From the NCBI GenBank assembly GCA_004794655.1, contig SMMW01000032.1, positions 496,001 to 560,000 of the forward strand: a stretch of DNA of 64,000 bases. Direction: 5' to 3'. Below, piece after piece: positions 34,315 to 46,680 of this stretch. Source of the stretch: Marisa cornuarietis. Its lineage: Eukaryota; Mollusca; Gastropoda; Architaenioglossa; Ampullariidae. The notes under the pieces are model-generated. The model worked only from the letters and a program-made list of their open reading frames with translations. It was not told where the DNA came from and ran no database searches. Position 1 is the stretch's first letter. Every line of letters starts with the position of its first letter. The translations under genes were made by a program, and so were the position numbers.

Positions 34315-35122
34315 GCTAGTGTCCCCATCTACTAGCCATTTTTTGAGGCAGTATGTATCCCAGGCAGTATTTCCCAGGCAGTATTTCCCCAACACAGCCA
34401 TTAATCTGGTTGGATTTTTTTCATAGTAACACGTAATAAGACTGTTATATCTGATTGCTAGATTAAGCATGGCAAGTTTCATCAACAACTCTATAATATA
34501 TAAACCAAAGTGTTTACAATAAGCCTATGGGTTATTAACATAAGCCTTTTTGGTATAGTAGTGTTCTGTTTTTAATGCTAGAAGAAAAGGCTTTCTTCTT
34601 TTTTCATAACACAGTTATTACCTCTGAACAGCCATAAAAAAATGTTAGCCAATAACAGCACTAAGTGCATTTATGATTCCATACCAGGTTTCTCATTCTT
34701 GCAAGTCATGTGTGAGGCTCACAACTGTCACACACAGCTATAGATGGTATTATTCAGCAGAAGGGCTTTTGCACAGAACTGACTGGTGCTGAATTGCCAG
34801 ATACTATGTTTGATAACAAGTATAGTGGCAAGTAAAACAGTTGATGGCTGAAAATGCAGTCAGGTTGAGCTAGTCAGACCCCATTGATACTGTACACCTT
34901 CTTACACTGTAAGTTACAGTGTATGTATCAAAAATAGCAATATACATGTCATATAACTTGCATTTGTGTGTGTGAGAGTGAGAGAGAGCAGGGCTGTGTA
35001 AATGCATGTTTGAATAATCATTGAGTGGAGGAAAAAAAAGGAAGAAAAAAAAGGGATCGTTTTATTGTCTTGATGAAGATTTGCATCTATATTCATAATG
35101 CATATAGTGTGCATATGTCTTA

Positions 35123-35128
35123 AATAAA
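35123..35128 (+). terminator. Candidate poly(A) signal of TMEM53
   Basis: An AATAAA lies about 0.8 kb after the TMEM53 stop, in AT-rich, gene-free sequence. It was assigned by position only. Confidence 0.3.
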
Positions 35129-36094
35129 ATCAGTTCTTTGAGTGGTAGATGTCATCATTTATGTTGAGATTTGCATCATAAATAGGCACCCATGTCTGTT
35201 TTATTTGTTTACCTGTCTACTTAACGTTCCACGGAGATTATTGAAACTTGGCAATGGTTTTTATACATGTATAGTTAACTTCTCACTAGTGGTCCAGATT
35301 TGTTTTTTAACAGGAATATATTGGTGCGATATTTCACTGTAATTTGGTTTTATCATGAGTTTTTATGCAGTGCCATTAAACAGACCTTGCTTGACCTGCT
35401 GCTTGTTAAAACTTTCATGTGGTTTAGAATGAGCGGTTATGGGGATCTTAGATTTGTACACGTTTCTGCATATGTCAAAACCAGATACAGTCCTTTGATC
35501 AGTAGAATCAAGAATGTTATGAATGACTGAAAGCATATCATGAATGTTTTGATGATTCTTATATAAGTAATTGGTAGGTGCATAATTTTAGATGTTTGTG
35601 GTTTGAATCTTATTAAAACATCATCTTAGATTTTTAATAATCAATACATTCGGTCACAAGTAATTGCAGGATCAGAAGTCAGTACATCACATCACATGAC
35701 AAAAAAGATCCTTCAGTCATGCTGTTGTGGCTCGTAATTGCTGACTGCGCGCTAAAACGAAAGGCTGAGTGATGTAGTAGACTCGAGTTCTGCCACCACC
35801 TGGGGGCATGTTGAACTGTAGTTCTGGCGGTTGAATCTGGCGAAACTCGAGAGCCTCTCTAACCACCATACTTCCATCCGGATACTACCACATACGGAAA
35901 AAAAAAAAAAAAAAAAACCCAGACAAAAATGTAGGTCAACTGGTGGGCCCTGAATATTCCTCGACACTGAACAAATCATCCGATGTTAGCTATAATTTCC
36001 TGGCAGCCTTGTGTTGTAGGTCAGAACACGGATTTTTAAGAATGTCCGTGGGTCAGATGAACAGAGATGAATGTTAGGCGAGAGATATCGATTC

Positions 36095-36400
36095 TACAAG
36101 CGTGGTCCCGCTGGCGCAGCGGTTGAGGTAAAACGCAGCCATGCGGGAACAAAGTTATTGGCGCGTGTCAGCCGAGTGGGAGAGCGCTTGTGCTGGGTTG
36201 GACCATGAAGGCAGATGCAAACCAACATGGCTGACAGCCCGTAGCTAACTTCTTTTCTCCCGTCATCACGGGGACCGACTTCATTGCTGGGTCTCAGGTT
36301 TTCTGTCGTCTGCCGTCGTCTCTTCAGATCATTCAGCCAAAACGGCGCTGCTTATGAAGAAGAAGCCTGCTTCGGTCTCCGACCAAAGACAAGCAGGTAA
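36095..36400 (+). mobile_element. Possible tRNA-derived SINE
   Basis: GTCAGCCGAGTGGGAGAGCG near 36167 resembles a pol III box A, and upstream GCTGGCGCAGCGGTTGAGG resembles another tRNA-like head. A clear box B and tail were not found, so this is tentative. Confidence 0.3.
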
Positions 36401-36699
36401 AATGAAAGTCTTGTAATGTGCCTAGTGAATTGCCATCTGAGTTACAAGTCAAGGCAGCTAGGGTCTCGAGTGAATAAAGAAATAGCTCTTCATTAACTAA
36501 TGAAGGTATTAGTATTTAGAACTTTGTTGTGAGGAAATTTCACTTCTCACTAACATTTAAACAATCAAATAATGATAGATTTTATACTCTGAGAGATGAA
36601 AATATTATGTGTTTGTGCAATAGTTTTCAGACTAATAGTTTTGCTGTGGCAGCACCTTATGGGTTGGGGCGGGGAGACATGAGAAAACATGCGAGCTTG

Positions 36700-36985
36700 T
36701 AAGGGAGGTAATTGGGTCAGTCCTGACAATGTCTCTACATTTCGTAGCCTCCCTTGGCAGCGATGGAGAGGAGATTGGCACCACCCTCATGTAAAAGCTG
36801 GCCCGGAGAAAAGTGCTGTCTCTAACACCTCACTCCCCAACGACCTGAAAAGGTTATGGGATGACCTTTATTTTTTTTTTTTACCTCCCTTGACTTTCCC
36901 CGAACAGGGCATGCGATTTGGGTGTTATTCTTTAATTTTAGGGCCTGCTATTTACTGCCAACTCATTACTTTGTTCACCTGATTG
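36700..36985 (+). mobile_element. SINE copy, same family as 39560-39829
   Basis: GAGGAGATTGGCACCACCC, TCTAACACCTCACTCCC and GGTTATGGGATGACCTTTA align in order with the reverse complement of the element at 39560-39829. The tRNA-like head is not clear here, so this copy is probably 5'-truncated or diverged. Confidence 0.6.
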
Positions 36986-38194
36986 CATCCAGTGATTTCT
37001 GTGTATTCTCAAAAAGTAAAATGCGATTTTTTTTGAGTTTCTAGCGAATGAAAGAAAAGCTTTGCTCCCGAAATGCCGAGAGCCTGAATTGTTAGTTATT
37101 ACATGCTGTTTCCTTTAAAAATTGAAGCATCGGCATGACGGTGGAGAAGTTATTTAAATAATTTGAAAATAAAATTTTTTACTTTCTATAGCTAATTTAT
37201 TTACTAGATCAGTCATGGACAAACAAAATGCTAACTCAGATCAGAAAGAATATTTAAAGAGTTTTATTTATTTATGTAGTTCATCAAACTTGACTAGCAA
37301 AAAGATAAAATAGAGTGAAAAGAAAATATCGACAAACAAATAAGAACATTCATAAAATGACAAAAAAAAAAAAATAAAGAAAGAGGCCGAATCACTGTTA
37401 AATGTTACATTGGCCATATTTGTATTCTGTTAAATAAATCTGCAAGCTAGGACGCTGCCTATAAAATTTGAAACTTCTGTACTGCCAACAATTTCTGGAC
37501 CATTTTAAAAATAGCCACTAAAGCAAAGACGTATCTCTTGGGTTTAGGTTTTGTCTCTTGTGTAAAGGCATATCTCTTGTAATTTTGCTGGCAGATCCTG
37601 CATTACCACGAGAAAAAAATTGTCTAAGAAAAACTAGTACTTTTTTAAAATTACGCGGTGGGCGCAGAGACTGTATTCACGATAGCTTCTCTGATATCGC
37701 CACAGGACAGCGCTTTCTTCCGGTTGTTACATCATCAAAATATTACTGCGGGAGTGACAGCTGACTCGTGCATCATTGTGAACGAAAGTTTACCCTATAC
37801 ATAGGGTGCAATATGAGCTAGTCTCAAGAAGTGTTCGACACCAAACCGCGATAACGAGCCTTGTCCTCCGCAGATCAACAACAAAGAGGTTAATTGACTG
37901 AACAAAACCATGTGCCTCGTGTTACTAATCCTCATCCTTCTTACACAGTACAACCACTCTCCTTTCCGTCCGCAGCCACCCCTCTCTCCTCTTGCTACAG
38001 CAGATACACCGTCCTGTTTATGAGTACCTTAGTTCCTCCTCATTCATAGTCTCGAACTGAGCGACCCATCCCTTTCTAACCTTCCCCTCCACCCCTACAA
38101 CTCCATCCTATCGTACGATGAGGGGTGAATAAACTACACATCTACCTGATGCGAAATTTTAGCAGATTTTCTCGCTCGCTCTGGACCGTTGGTC

Positions 38195-38195
<1 letters not shown>

Positions 38196-38292
<97 letters not shown>
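38196..38292. repeat. Long (CA)n microsatellite, about 48 units
   Basis: An uninterrupted CA run of about 97 bp is the longest pure dinucleotide tract in the window. Several ORFs of poly-Thr/His or poly-Cys/Val across it are artefacts. Confidence 0.98.
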
Positions 38293-38293
<1 letters not shown>

Positions 38294-39559
38294 TGTGGCC
38301 CAATTGTACAGTCAACAAGACAGGCAGCCTTATCAAGGTGCAAACAGCCATCGACCTCAAGCATCGGCAGCTCGGTCTCCACAGAAACGGCTTTCGCACT
38401 GTCCCCCCTCCCAATCCCCATCCCTCCCAGCCTAAGCGCCCTGCGCAATGTACAGCAGTGTGATCGATAGTACTGAAGTCTCACACAAGGCTAAGACCAC
38501 GCGATCTGTATAGAAATGGTCTCCACAAGAAAAGAACGAAAACAAAAACTCTTTCAGTTCAAAAAGAAGACAAGAGAACTATTTACACCTGGCTATCAAG
38601 CAAGTGGATAGCGACAGGGTTCAGATCTGTAGGCTGTGGCTGTTGTTTTTTTTTTCAAGGCCGCCTTGCGAGCTTTACGTGAAATGAATATGTCAGGGGG
38701 CGTTCCTTCACTTCCTGATATTAATTATCGGCTTTTGTAAATGTCAAAATGCGCCTGTTATTTAGTGGGGATGATGAGTGTTCAATATCACTTGCTTTCA
38801 CTTAACTGTATCAAATGCTTCGTCTTGTGGATTGTAGGGTTAGTTCCCTTATGCTGCTGAGTTGGTGAAAGCGGCCGCGGTGTTCGATAGAAGAACAAAA
38901 GGATGTTTCAGTCTTCAACACAACGGCCGGCCTAGTGCTGTCGGTGTGAATCTCGTGGTCCCTCGATCAATGGCATCGCTGGAACTGTCATCTCATTTGT
39001 ACAGCTCTTACCTAACAGCCGACGTCTGCACAGGTTGTGGTCTGGTAGCCATGGCTTCATCAGCAGGGAGAAAAGCCGATGCAATGACAGCGAGCCGATC
39101 ATGAACAGGGTTCAGAACAGTTGCGCATAAAGGAACTGTATCACTGGTGGGGAGAGTAGGAGAACTTGCTACAATACTGTCGCCTTGTAGTCTTATTGTA
39201 CACCCTGACTTGCTGCAATGTTATTTGGGGTGGGTGGGGGTGGGGGTGGGGTCGTTGAAGCTGCCGCATGCTTAAAATTTTGCAAGATTGTCGCATGGTT
39301 TGCCATCCGTTTGAGCACGGGATTCAGGGGAGACAGCCTGACACGTGCGTGTTCTCGAGAAGGTTCGGCAAGAAATGGTTGTAGTTCCTGCTCCCTTGAA
39401 TGCAGACGAGCGGCCACAGCAGCCCAAGCCCCAGACCATTACCAGCCTCTCTGCATAGTAAAATGTAAAAACTGCTCTTTTTTGGGGGGGGGGGTTCTAG
39501 ACGATTTATTTCGACTTATATAACACAATAATGACAACTGACAAATGACCAGCTTTATT

Positions 39560-39829
39560 AATTCCAACAGACAATTATAACTTGGGAAAACAAGGTAAAG
39601 GTCGTCTCCTAACCTTTTTTGGGAGTAAGGTGTTAGAAACCTCATTTTTCTTGGCGTCAGCTTTAAATGTGGGTGGTACCCATCTCCTCCCTTACCTTCC
39701 CCAATCCTCTTAGGAGTCAGGTCCACTGGGGAAAGTTTGCTGCTCCACACGGGTATCGTACCGGCGTGCCTGTAAGTTCGGACTCTAGTACTCTAACCAC
39801 TCGGCTATCCGTTTGCCCTGTGAAGGGTG
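39560..39829 (-). mobile_element. tRNA-derived SINE
   Basis: Read on the minus strand, the element starts near 39829 with a tRNA-like head: box A-like TAGCCGAGTGGTTAGAG and box B-like GGTACGATACCC about 40 nt later. The body matches the copy at 36700-36985 in the opposite orientation. The tail runs into AATAAAGCTGG near 39550. Confidence 0.75.
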
Positions 39830-40126
39830 CTCAGTTTAAAAAAATGAAATAAAACCAGTTGCTAGTTACTAGACAAGAATAAGGCAAGTGGTGCACAAAA
39901 ACACCTAAAAACATTCGTAAAGCATATCCACCACACCATACATCCACACAACCAACAATTCATCTTTGGTTGAGCAGCTGGTATTCAGAGGGTACAGACA
40001 TTATCAAGTGCCTGTAACTTCTGCATACAGGTGAAGCATAGCGTTAACCTGGGTTCAGTAAAAAAAAAAATTCTCCAGCTGGTACACGTTCTGGTATAGA
40101 CAACATGCTTGCTTAGGAGAATTGTC

Positions 40127-40430
40127 TTATTGACAAATACTGTTCAAACTATTCTTATCAAGTACAGACTGCGGAACAAGCACATAAAGGAAAAAGATAA
40201 AAAGACTTCCAATGAATGACTGATAAGGACGGTTCAAGATTTCACTGCTGACTGAAAAAAATCTAGTGCCTAGGTACCTGAAGGAGTCAACAATCTCAAC
40301 AGCTTTATTGTACATTACGTTGGAAACAAAAACACCATCGTTTATTTTCTTAAAGTCTTTGTTGATCTCTTTTGTCTTATTTATATCTAACATACATGTT
40401 TGCTTTGCAAACCCAAAACAATAGACATTA
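40127..40430 (-). pseudogene. Non-LTR reverse transcriptase fragment
   Basis: The reverse-strand translation contains LDINKTKEINKDF, VEIVDSFRYLGT and NSLNSIC in the spacing seen at the C-terminal side of LINE reverse transcriptases (KTKE...DF, then FKYLGT, then a NSLN motif). It is only about 100 codons and degenerate, and seems to be a different family from the LINE at 30 kb. Confidence 0.65.
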
Positions 40431-41039
40431 GCTCCTTGTCATGGCTGAGAGGAAAAGAAAAGACAAGAAAAAAAGCGATGACAGTTTGGGACTAAAAATA
40501 AATGAGGAATCGATCGGGTATCACTCGATCCCATGTTCTGCAAACTTATTTTTAGCCTCACCTTCTCCGACCATTCACTGATTCTGTCCCTGGGACAACC
40601 TTGTCTCATCCCATGGCATAGAATTCCTCCGCCATTCAGCCATCGCTACACTTCTCTGCACTTACCTTGCGCCACCTGCCCTTCTATTCGATTACTCACA
40701 CGGTGTGAAGGCTGACTCGGCAAGAGCGATGAGTAGATTCAAGAAACTTACAAAACCTCGTTCTCGAGCTCTTCTCCCTTTTTCTCCATCTTCTCACTCA
40801 CAGCACTACGTGAACTGCTTCTCCTGTCGTCTGTTTGCATTGTCACTTCCGGTCTGATCGGCCGAGGCTTTCTTCTGCTGGCTTCCTTCCTACGGTTTCT
40901 TCGTGCTGTTCGTATTGGTTGAGTCTCGAGAAGTTTTTTTTTTGTGTGTGATGTCATCTGCCCGCAGAGACAAGAGGAAGAAGGAGGAAGGACAATTTCC
41001 GTCCTTCACTGCGCGCCGTCCCGTTGCTATGACGACAGG

Positions 41040-41092
41040 CGGCGAGGCACGTGACCAGGCGAGAAGGAATGGCTTCAAATGCGTCACGTGAC
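41040..41092. promoter_or_regulatory. Paired CACGTGAC E-boxes upstream of DUSP23
   Basis: CACGTG occurs at 41048-41053 and 41085-41090, both followed by AC, in a locally GC-rich patch. It lies about 0.4 kb before the DUSP23 coding start and just upstream of a putative 5' intron (acceptor at 41459). CACGTGAC fits USF/MITF-TFE type factors. Confidence 0.4.
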
Positions 41093-41492
41093 ATGCGGCG
41101 CGCGTGCCCTTCTCAACCTACTCCACAAGTAGTCTTGTTTGAAAGGTCTGGGCTGTATATGAGACAATATGAGCCGTCCTGGTTTATACCTTGGTTTAGA
41201 CCTGTCCCTGGACTTTCGACCACTCGAATATATTTTCTTTGATATATCTTCACTCATGGTTTTTTTTAAAAATTATTTTATTGCGTTACAACACAGTGAT
41301 AGCTCACCTCCAGCAACACTATCATCTTCTCCTTCCCCCTCCTCCTCCTCCTCCTCCTCCTCATTATTATGATTATCCGTCTTCTTATTCAAGGTATACG
41401 TTTTAAAATCAACAACCGGACTTCCAGTCAAGTTGTTTTTATCTCTTGTTGTCTTGCAGAAATTTGGTCCCGGTTCTTATATTTATTATAAT

Positions 41493-42734
41493 ATGACAAC
41501 ATCTACACCACATGGCGACAACAGCTTACCCTCGAGTGAAACACCTGAGGAAGGACCAGAAGTTGGTGCGAGTTTGCCAGGGGAAAGCAGCAACCTGGCT
41601 ACACCAGGCAATGCTGACGACAGCATGGAGGAAGAAATGCCACCCAACTTCTCCTGGGTCATTGTCGACCTCTTGTGCGCATGTGCTTTCCCCGCAACCA
41701 TTGCCAGCCTGCGTTACCTCAAGAACCAGGGGGTCACGTGTATCGTGTCCTTGACCGCAGAGCGCCATTTACCGCAGCACGATCTAGAAGGTAATCAGTA
41801 CTTGGATGTATTCATCACCACCAGCAATCCACATCACTACCGCCACCCCTGTTATCTCTCCTAATCCCTCTTTCGGACTCGTGAATAATAATAATAAATA
41901 TAATACATCATGTTATACGTTTATTTGTCTGTGAAATGCAGACGTGCATGGAATGGGTGTTCCAAATACATAAATAAGATGAAAAAGGTTAAATTACGAG
42001 TAAGAAGGAAAAAGATGAAATGAAAATGGGGAAAGAGAGAGCTATGATATTTGAAGAGATCACGTGGTAAACTGTGTGCGGACCTACTTGACCGGTATTT
42101 GGGCGTGTTGTCTCTTTCAGGACTGGAGGTGGTTCGTATTGAGGTCGAGGACTTTACTCCTCCGACACTCTCTCAGGTGCATCAGTTTATCAAGATAGTG
42201 GACAGGGCCAAGTATGACCAAACGGTAACTCGGCAATCGTTGTGGCATAAAGCTTAAATATGTTGGCTAAATGGCTTAAATATCGAGGGCTTTGTAGTGC
42301 ACATCTGTTTTGCTATTCATTAGCATTTGAGCGTTTTGTAGCTGTAGGTTTGAGGGCTTCGTTGATATAATTACATCTACTACGATAGTTTATACGGTCT
42401 CGTGGCCTGTGTCTTCTGTATTGGCGATTCCGATGGGATGTTGTGAGTTATTGTTCCATCATAGCCTCAGTGTGACCCTAAAGTCTGTAATGTCGGTTTG
42501 CAGGGCGTTGCAGTTCATTGCGCTGCAGGAAAGGGCAGAACGGGCACCGTGATAGCCTGCTACCTCATGCACTACATGCACATTAGCGCCGACGAAGCGC
42601 TTGAAAAGATTCGATCCCTGAGGCCTGGCTCCGTGGAGACGAGCGAGCAGGCAGAACTCGTGCGAGTCTACGAGAGAAGTTCGGGGCGGCCATGTTCCTC
42701 AACATCCCCGGATGAGGGTTCGAAAGTGCAATGA
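41493..42734 (+). CDS. DUSP23: Dual-specificity phosphatase 23-like (VHZ)
   Basis: Three exons, 41493-41790, 42121-42224 and 42504-42734 (TGA), join in phase for 210 aa. The catalytic P-loop HCAAGKGRTGT is at 139-149 (Cys140, Arg146). The general acid is Asp110 in EDFTPP. PPNFSWV matches the N terminus of vertebrate DUSP23, and the family's LRPGS(I/V)ET motif is present. Human DUSP23 is 150 aa; here an extra N-terminal segment of about 50 residues, rich in Ser, Pro, Glu and Gly, precedes PPNFSWV, and the C terminus is slightly longer. The reaction is hydrolysis of phosphotyrosine/phosphoserine, in cytosol or nucleus. The frame is open from the acceptor at 41459 through the ATG, so an upstream coding exon cannot be excluded; the first in-frame ATG was chosen. 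Confidence 0.9.
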
Positions 42735-42765
42735 TACTTACCTTATTGAAGACTAACGATATCCA

Positions 42766-42811
42766 CGACCACACACGCACACACACACGCACACGCACGC
42801 ACACACGCATT
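42766..42811. repeat. (CA)n-type microsatellite
   Basis: A CACACG/CACACA tract lies just downstream of the DUSP23 stop, probably within its 3' UTR. Confidence 0.85.
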
Positions 42812-43543
42812 TTACACATGTATTGAGTATCTTGTAAACATGTTCATCTAGTAAAAACTGTGGACAACACACAATGACTTTACTCCCTGGACCAGAGGAC
42901 TTATTGCAAACATCTGACTAATAGCTACTCGAGGAACAGCCAATCAAAACAGTCGTCTTTGCCGAAGAGCAACTAGGATGTATCGTTAACATATTGTAAC
43001 CACACGTTTCCTGTCCCCTCAAGCCCTCGTCCTGATATTTACCAGCTCATGTTACTTTACTGATATGCATCTGTGATAGTGTTTTTGATAGTTCGGGCAA
43101 AGTGCCTCTCAGCGAGATATTTATCTCTGGGTCGGGGGCTTGGAAAATCGTGTGTAGAAAATCAATCAAAGGGGACAAAGGACAAAGGGGACTGCTCTTT
43201 TATGCTCGAAAGCTAATACTTTATACATGTGCTTGATATAAAATAATTTTAAAATATTTCTTTTCGTTACTGAAGTTTTGTTCATGTTGATAAAATGCTC
43301 AAATATCATGAAAACCGAGGACGTATGACCATGTGGATCCGAGCGAGAAAGAGAAAGAAAGAAAGAGAGAGAACAATAAATTTACATTGTTTGCACTTCG
43401 TTACCCACACAGCCTCCTGTTTGCGATGTCAGTTAGGAGATTTGTGAATGTAGCAAAATAGCAGTACTATCTGGTCGTCATGGAGATCAGAAAAGTTGTA
43501 CATGGTTACGGCAAAAAGACCAGAGACACACGATGTTCGACAG

Positions 43544-43575
43544 GGATGATGATGATGATGTTGATGATGATGATG
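43544..43575. repeat. (GAT)n microsatellite
   Basis: About ten GAT units with one GTT interruption. Confidence 0.9.
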
Positions 43576-44419
43576 CGCTTCGTTATTTTCACATCAGTAT
43601 GCAGCCACACGGTTACCATAACGATTAGGGTTATGAACTGCAGACAAAGGACGGTTGGAAACACCCTCTAGCAGTCAGGTGACTACATAGCAAGCAACCG
43701 TAGCTTCTTGAGAGTAGCACTTACAATATTTTCTCCCGTCTGAGAACAAAAGAGGAAGGAAATAAAGTTCTTGCAGGAAAAGACGAAACTAGTCCTTGAC
43801 CACCAGTCTTGTTTGATATTCCGTAGCATCCAGTTGGCCTGGCCTCACGTTTAGCGGAGAGAAAGAATCTAAAAGACAAACTTCTAAAGTCGGCAAATCG
43901 TATTGGTGACTTTTCAGAACATCAGGGATGTTAATTTTTAATTGTAGAAAATTGAGAAAGAAATAAAGGACTTAACCCACACAAATTAAAAAAAAACAAA
44001 AATTCCTGCGTCCGTGGATAAGTCGATGGAGAACGTGGATTTTGTTTGTCTAGTTACCATAGCACTGGACTCGTAAAGCCCTCCATTCACTTCGTTTCCA
44101 CGACCGAAGGTGTCGGGTCAGGCTGCAAGTGCGAAGTTTTCATTGTTGTTTTGATGCAAGGCGCTGCTGCTGCTGCTAAGACCTGCAGTGGATTCACTCT
44201 GGACTGCGGCACGGGCATGAATCATTGTGTTACTAATCTGTGCACGAGCTGACGGCCGTCAGCGATAAGAGCCGGCCAGCAAAGACCACCACCCACCTTC
44301 CACCACCGTCCTTCTTTGTTTTCGTTCACTTTATTGACCCCCCCCCCGCCACTCTTGTCCCCCATTTTCCTCCCTACCCTGCTTGCATCGGCTGGCGTAG
44401 AATCGGCGCTGGACACCCG

Positions 44420-44484
44420 GACCTGTGTGCATGGAAGCTTCTAGAAAACCAGTGGTTTTCTAGAAGCTTCCATGCACACAGGTC
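44420..44484. repeat. Near-perfect 65-bp palindrome
   Basis: Arms 44420-44451 and 44453-44484 (32 bp each, starting GACCTGTGTGCATGGAAGCT) are exact reverse complements around a single G at 44452. With essentially no loop this would extrude as a cruciform or snap back when single-stranded. Confidence 0.95.
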
Positions 44485-45495
44485 AGAAAGTGTCAGTCTT
44501 CAAGAAGGTTATTATCGTCGCAAATTAACAAGAATCGACAATGGCGATTTCAGAGGCACCCATGAGGTGAAGCACACAGACAAAATCAGCCCGTGAAATC
44601 TTCTGTCAACAGCAGGAGAGATAATTGATACAGCGCATTCTTCAACGAGGATAGTTGCTCCATGAGCCGTGAAAGGACGAGAAAAACGGTCAAAGCAAAC
44701 CCTCCATCAAACTGTTCTCAGAGTCAAGCGGGTTTTGCACATCACCATCCTCCACAACTCTCTCAGAATTAAAGTCCCTTCTACTGATAAAAATTGTCAA
44801 TACCAGCCCCTGAGCACTCAAGATCTTCCAGGTGTGTTCTAGCAGAGTTAGGTAAGATTTTTTTAGAAATACAGAAGTGTGCAAGTCAGGGTTGAGCTTC
44901 GCAAGAAAAGACAAACTGCCACCTGTATCAGTGTCCAACTGTACCATTCAATTATCACAAACAAAGCTCACCCGCCCTGAGAGTTACATATAAATGGGGG
45001 TGTGCTCTGTGAATGCCAGCCTGAATACTACAAATCTTTTCTCTGATAAACAAGTCTAAGAGTTGACAAGACCATGTCCACGATCCTTCCCTTTCACGAT
45101 ATTTCCGTCAGATTTTTCGTTGTTTATATATTTTTCTTTTGATAAACAAAGTCTTTATGACTTGTGGAATGCAGGCTGCAAATCTGTCAAATCATTTCTG
45201 CTTCCAAGGGAGGCTGTGATAACACCCTTTGAGTCGTTACCCGCAAAACGAAAACAGAAACTTGTTATGGTCTTGGTCCTATCTCTGCAAAGAGGGTGAT
45301 TTTGACTTTTGTAAATGCTGTTATAAAAATGAATGCCCACTCCTCCGTATATCGAGATTTTTCATTGTTAGGTTTCTCCACAGTCAAACCTAGCAACCTG
45401 GAAATATGTTTGGGGAATATTTGGAAGAAACCCTTTTTCCATAAGGATTATGTGAATAAATCTCTCTAGTTTTGGTATGTTAGCCCCTGAATAAC

Positions 45496-45514
45496 ACACA
45501 CACACACACACACA

Positions 45515-45591
<77 letters not shown>

Positions 45592-45592
45592 T
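45496..45592. repeat. (CA)n(CGCA)n(CA)n microsatellite
   Basis: A symmetrical block: CA, then about 9 CGCA units, then CA. It resembles the block near 10.7 kb. Confidence 0.95.
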
Positions 45593-46199
45593 CTCTCCAC
45601 TCGATTTTTGAATTAAATTCTGGAGCTTCATTCGTTTTAGCGTTTTAAAGGAGTGGGGATGCGGGATTGAAGTAGAGGGTAGGGTAGTTAAAAAGTCACT
45701 CAGTACCGGGGGAGTTTGAACCCGAGAAACGACTGTACTGCACAGGTACCACTGTGAAACCATCTGTGTACACTACGATGCCAGGCTGTTACGGTTGTTA
45801 GCTGTCTCGTGTTGTTTATCATAAAACCATGCCTTGCCCATATTGTCATCCTGGAGTCAGGCCAAAGCAGACAAAACTTCAAGTCAGCCAACGTTTTCTT
45901 TGGCTGTAAAGTAACGCAGACAGCTGATCCCCATCTTTGTCTTCGTCTTCCAAGTCATTACCCTCTTCTTAGGTTTCAGAAGTAAAAGAAGGAGCGATAG
46001 AAGGAAGGAAGAAAGAAGAGAGGACATGTAAACCTTCTTGCCGTATGCCTGCTTGGCATCATTACGAGTCTACCATTACGCTGTGATGGAACTACATGGC
46101 GGCGCATTTAATAACTCGCCACGTGAACTGCTGTCAGTTATGCAGGTAACCGTCCCCGACATTCTCGTGGAAATGTCAGCAAAAAGCAGGTGTGAACTT

Positions 46200-46680
46200 C
46201 ACTGAAATATAGATGTAATGTTACTGAAACACAGTTGTAATTTTACTGAAATGCAGCTGCGATGTCACTGAAATGTAGCTGTAATGTCACTGAAATGTAG
46301 CTGTAATGTCGTTGAAATGCAGCTGTAAAGTCACTGAAATGTTGCTGCAATGTCACTGAAATGTAGCTGTAATGTCACTGAAGTACAGCTGCAATGTCAC
46401 TGAAATGTAGCTGTAATGTCACTGAAATGTAGCTGCAATGTCGCTGAAATACAGCTGCAATGTCACTGAAATGCAGCTGTAATGTCACTGAAATGTAGCT
46501 GTAATGTCTCTGAAATACAGCTGCAATGTCACTGAAATGTAGCTGTAATGTCACTGAAGTACAGCTGTAATGTCGCTGAAATGTAGCTGTAATGTCACTA
46601 AAATGCAGCTGTATTATCACTAGAATGCGGCTGTAAAGTCACGTAAATGCAGCTGTAAGCATAAACGTCAGAAACGGGGA
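46200..46680. repeat. 22-bp minisatellite, about 21 copies
   Basis: The unit is CACTGAAATGTAGCTGTAAT plus GT (22 bp), with frequent T/C swaps (GTAGCTGTAA versus GCAGCTGCAA). It decays toward 46680 and keeps only an AACGTCACT-like word up to about 46790. Three units equal 66 bp, so a reverse-strand frame stays open and encodes a repetitive His/Ser/Leu peptide that is not a gene. Confidence 0.95.

Larger units (their letters stand above)
34315..41459. other. TMEM53-DUSP23 intergenic region
   Basis: Apart from the separately listed SINE copies, CA repeat and reverse transcriptase fragment, this stretch is AT-rich and non-coding. A poly-A run (about 35898-35917) and a poly-G run (39484-39493) are the only other distinctive tracts. 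Confidence 0.5.
42812..46198. other. Intergenic; no recognised gene
   Basis: The listed simple repeats and the palindrome at 44420-44484 are the only clear structures. An 85-codon reverse ORF at 44690-44947 has mixed composition but no motif I recognise. Confidence 0.45.

Noticed and set aside
35740..35920. tRNA-like words next to a poly-A run
   Set aside because: Box A- and box B-like words occur on the minus strand, but the A-run lies at the wrong end for a standard SINE, so the arrangement is not convincing.
38125..38484. Overlapping ORFs over the CA repeat
   Set aside because: Low-complexity Thr/His or Cys/Val translations of a microsatellite.
44690..44947. 85-codon reverse ORF
   Set aside because: Reasonable composition but no motif, no neighbouring exons; could be transposon debris. 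Not enough to call a gene.
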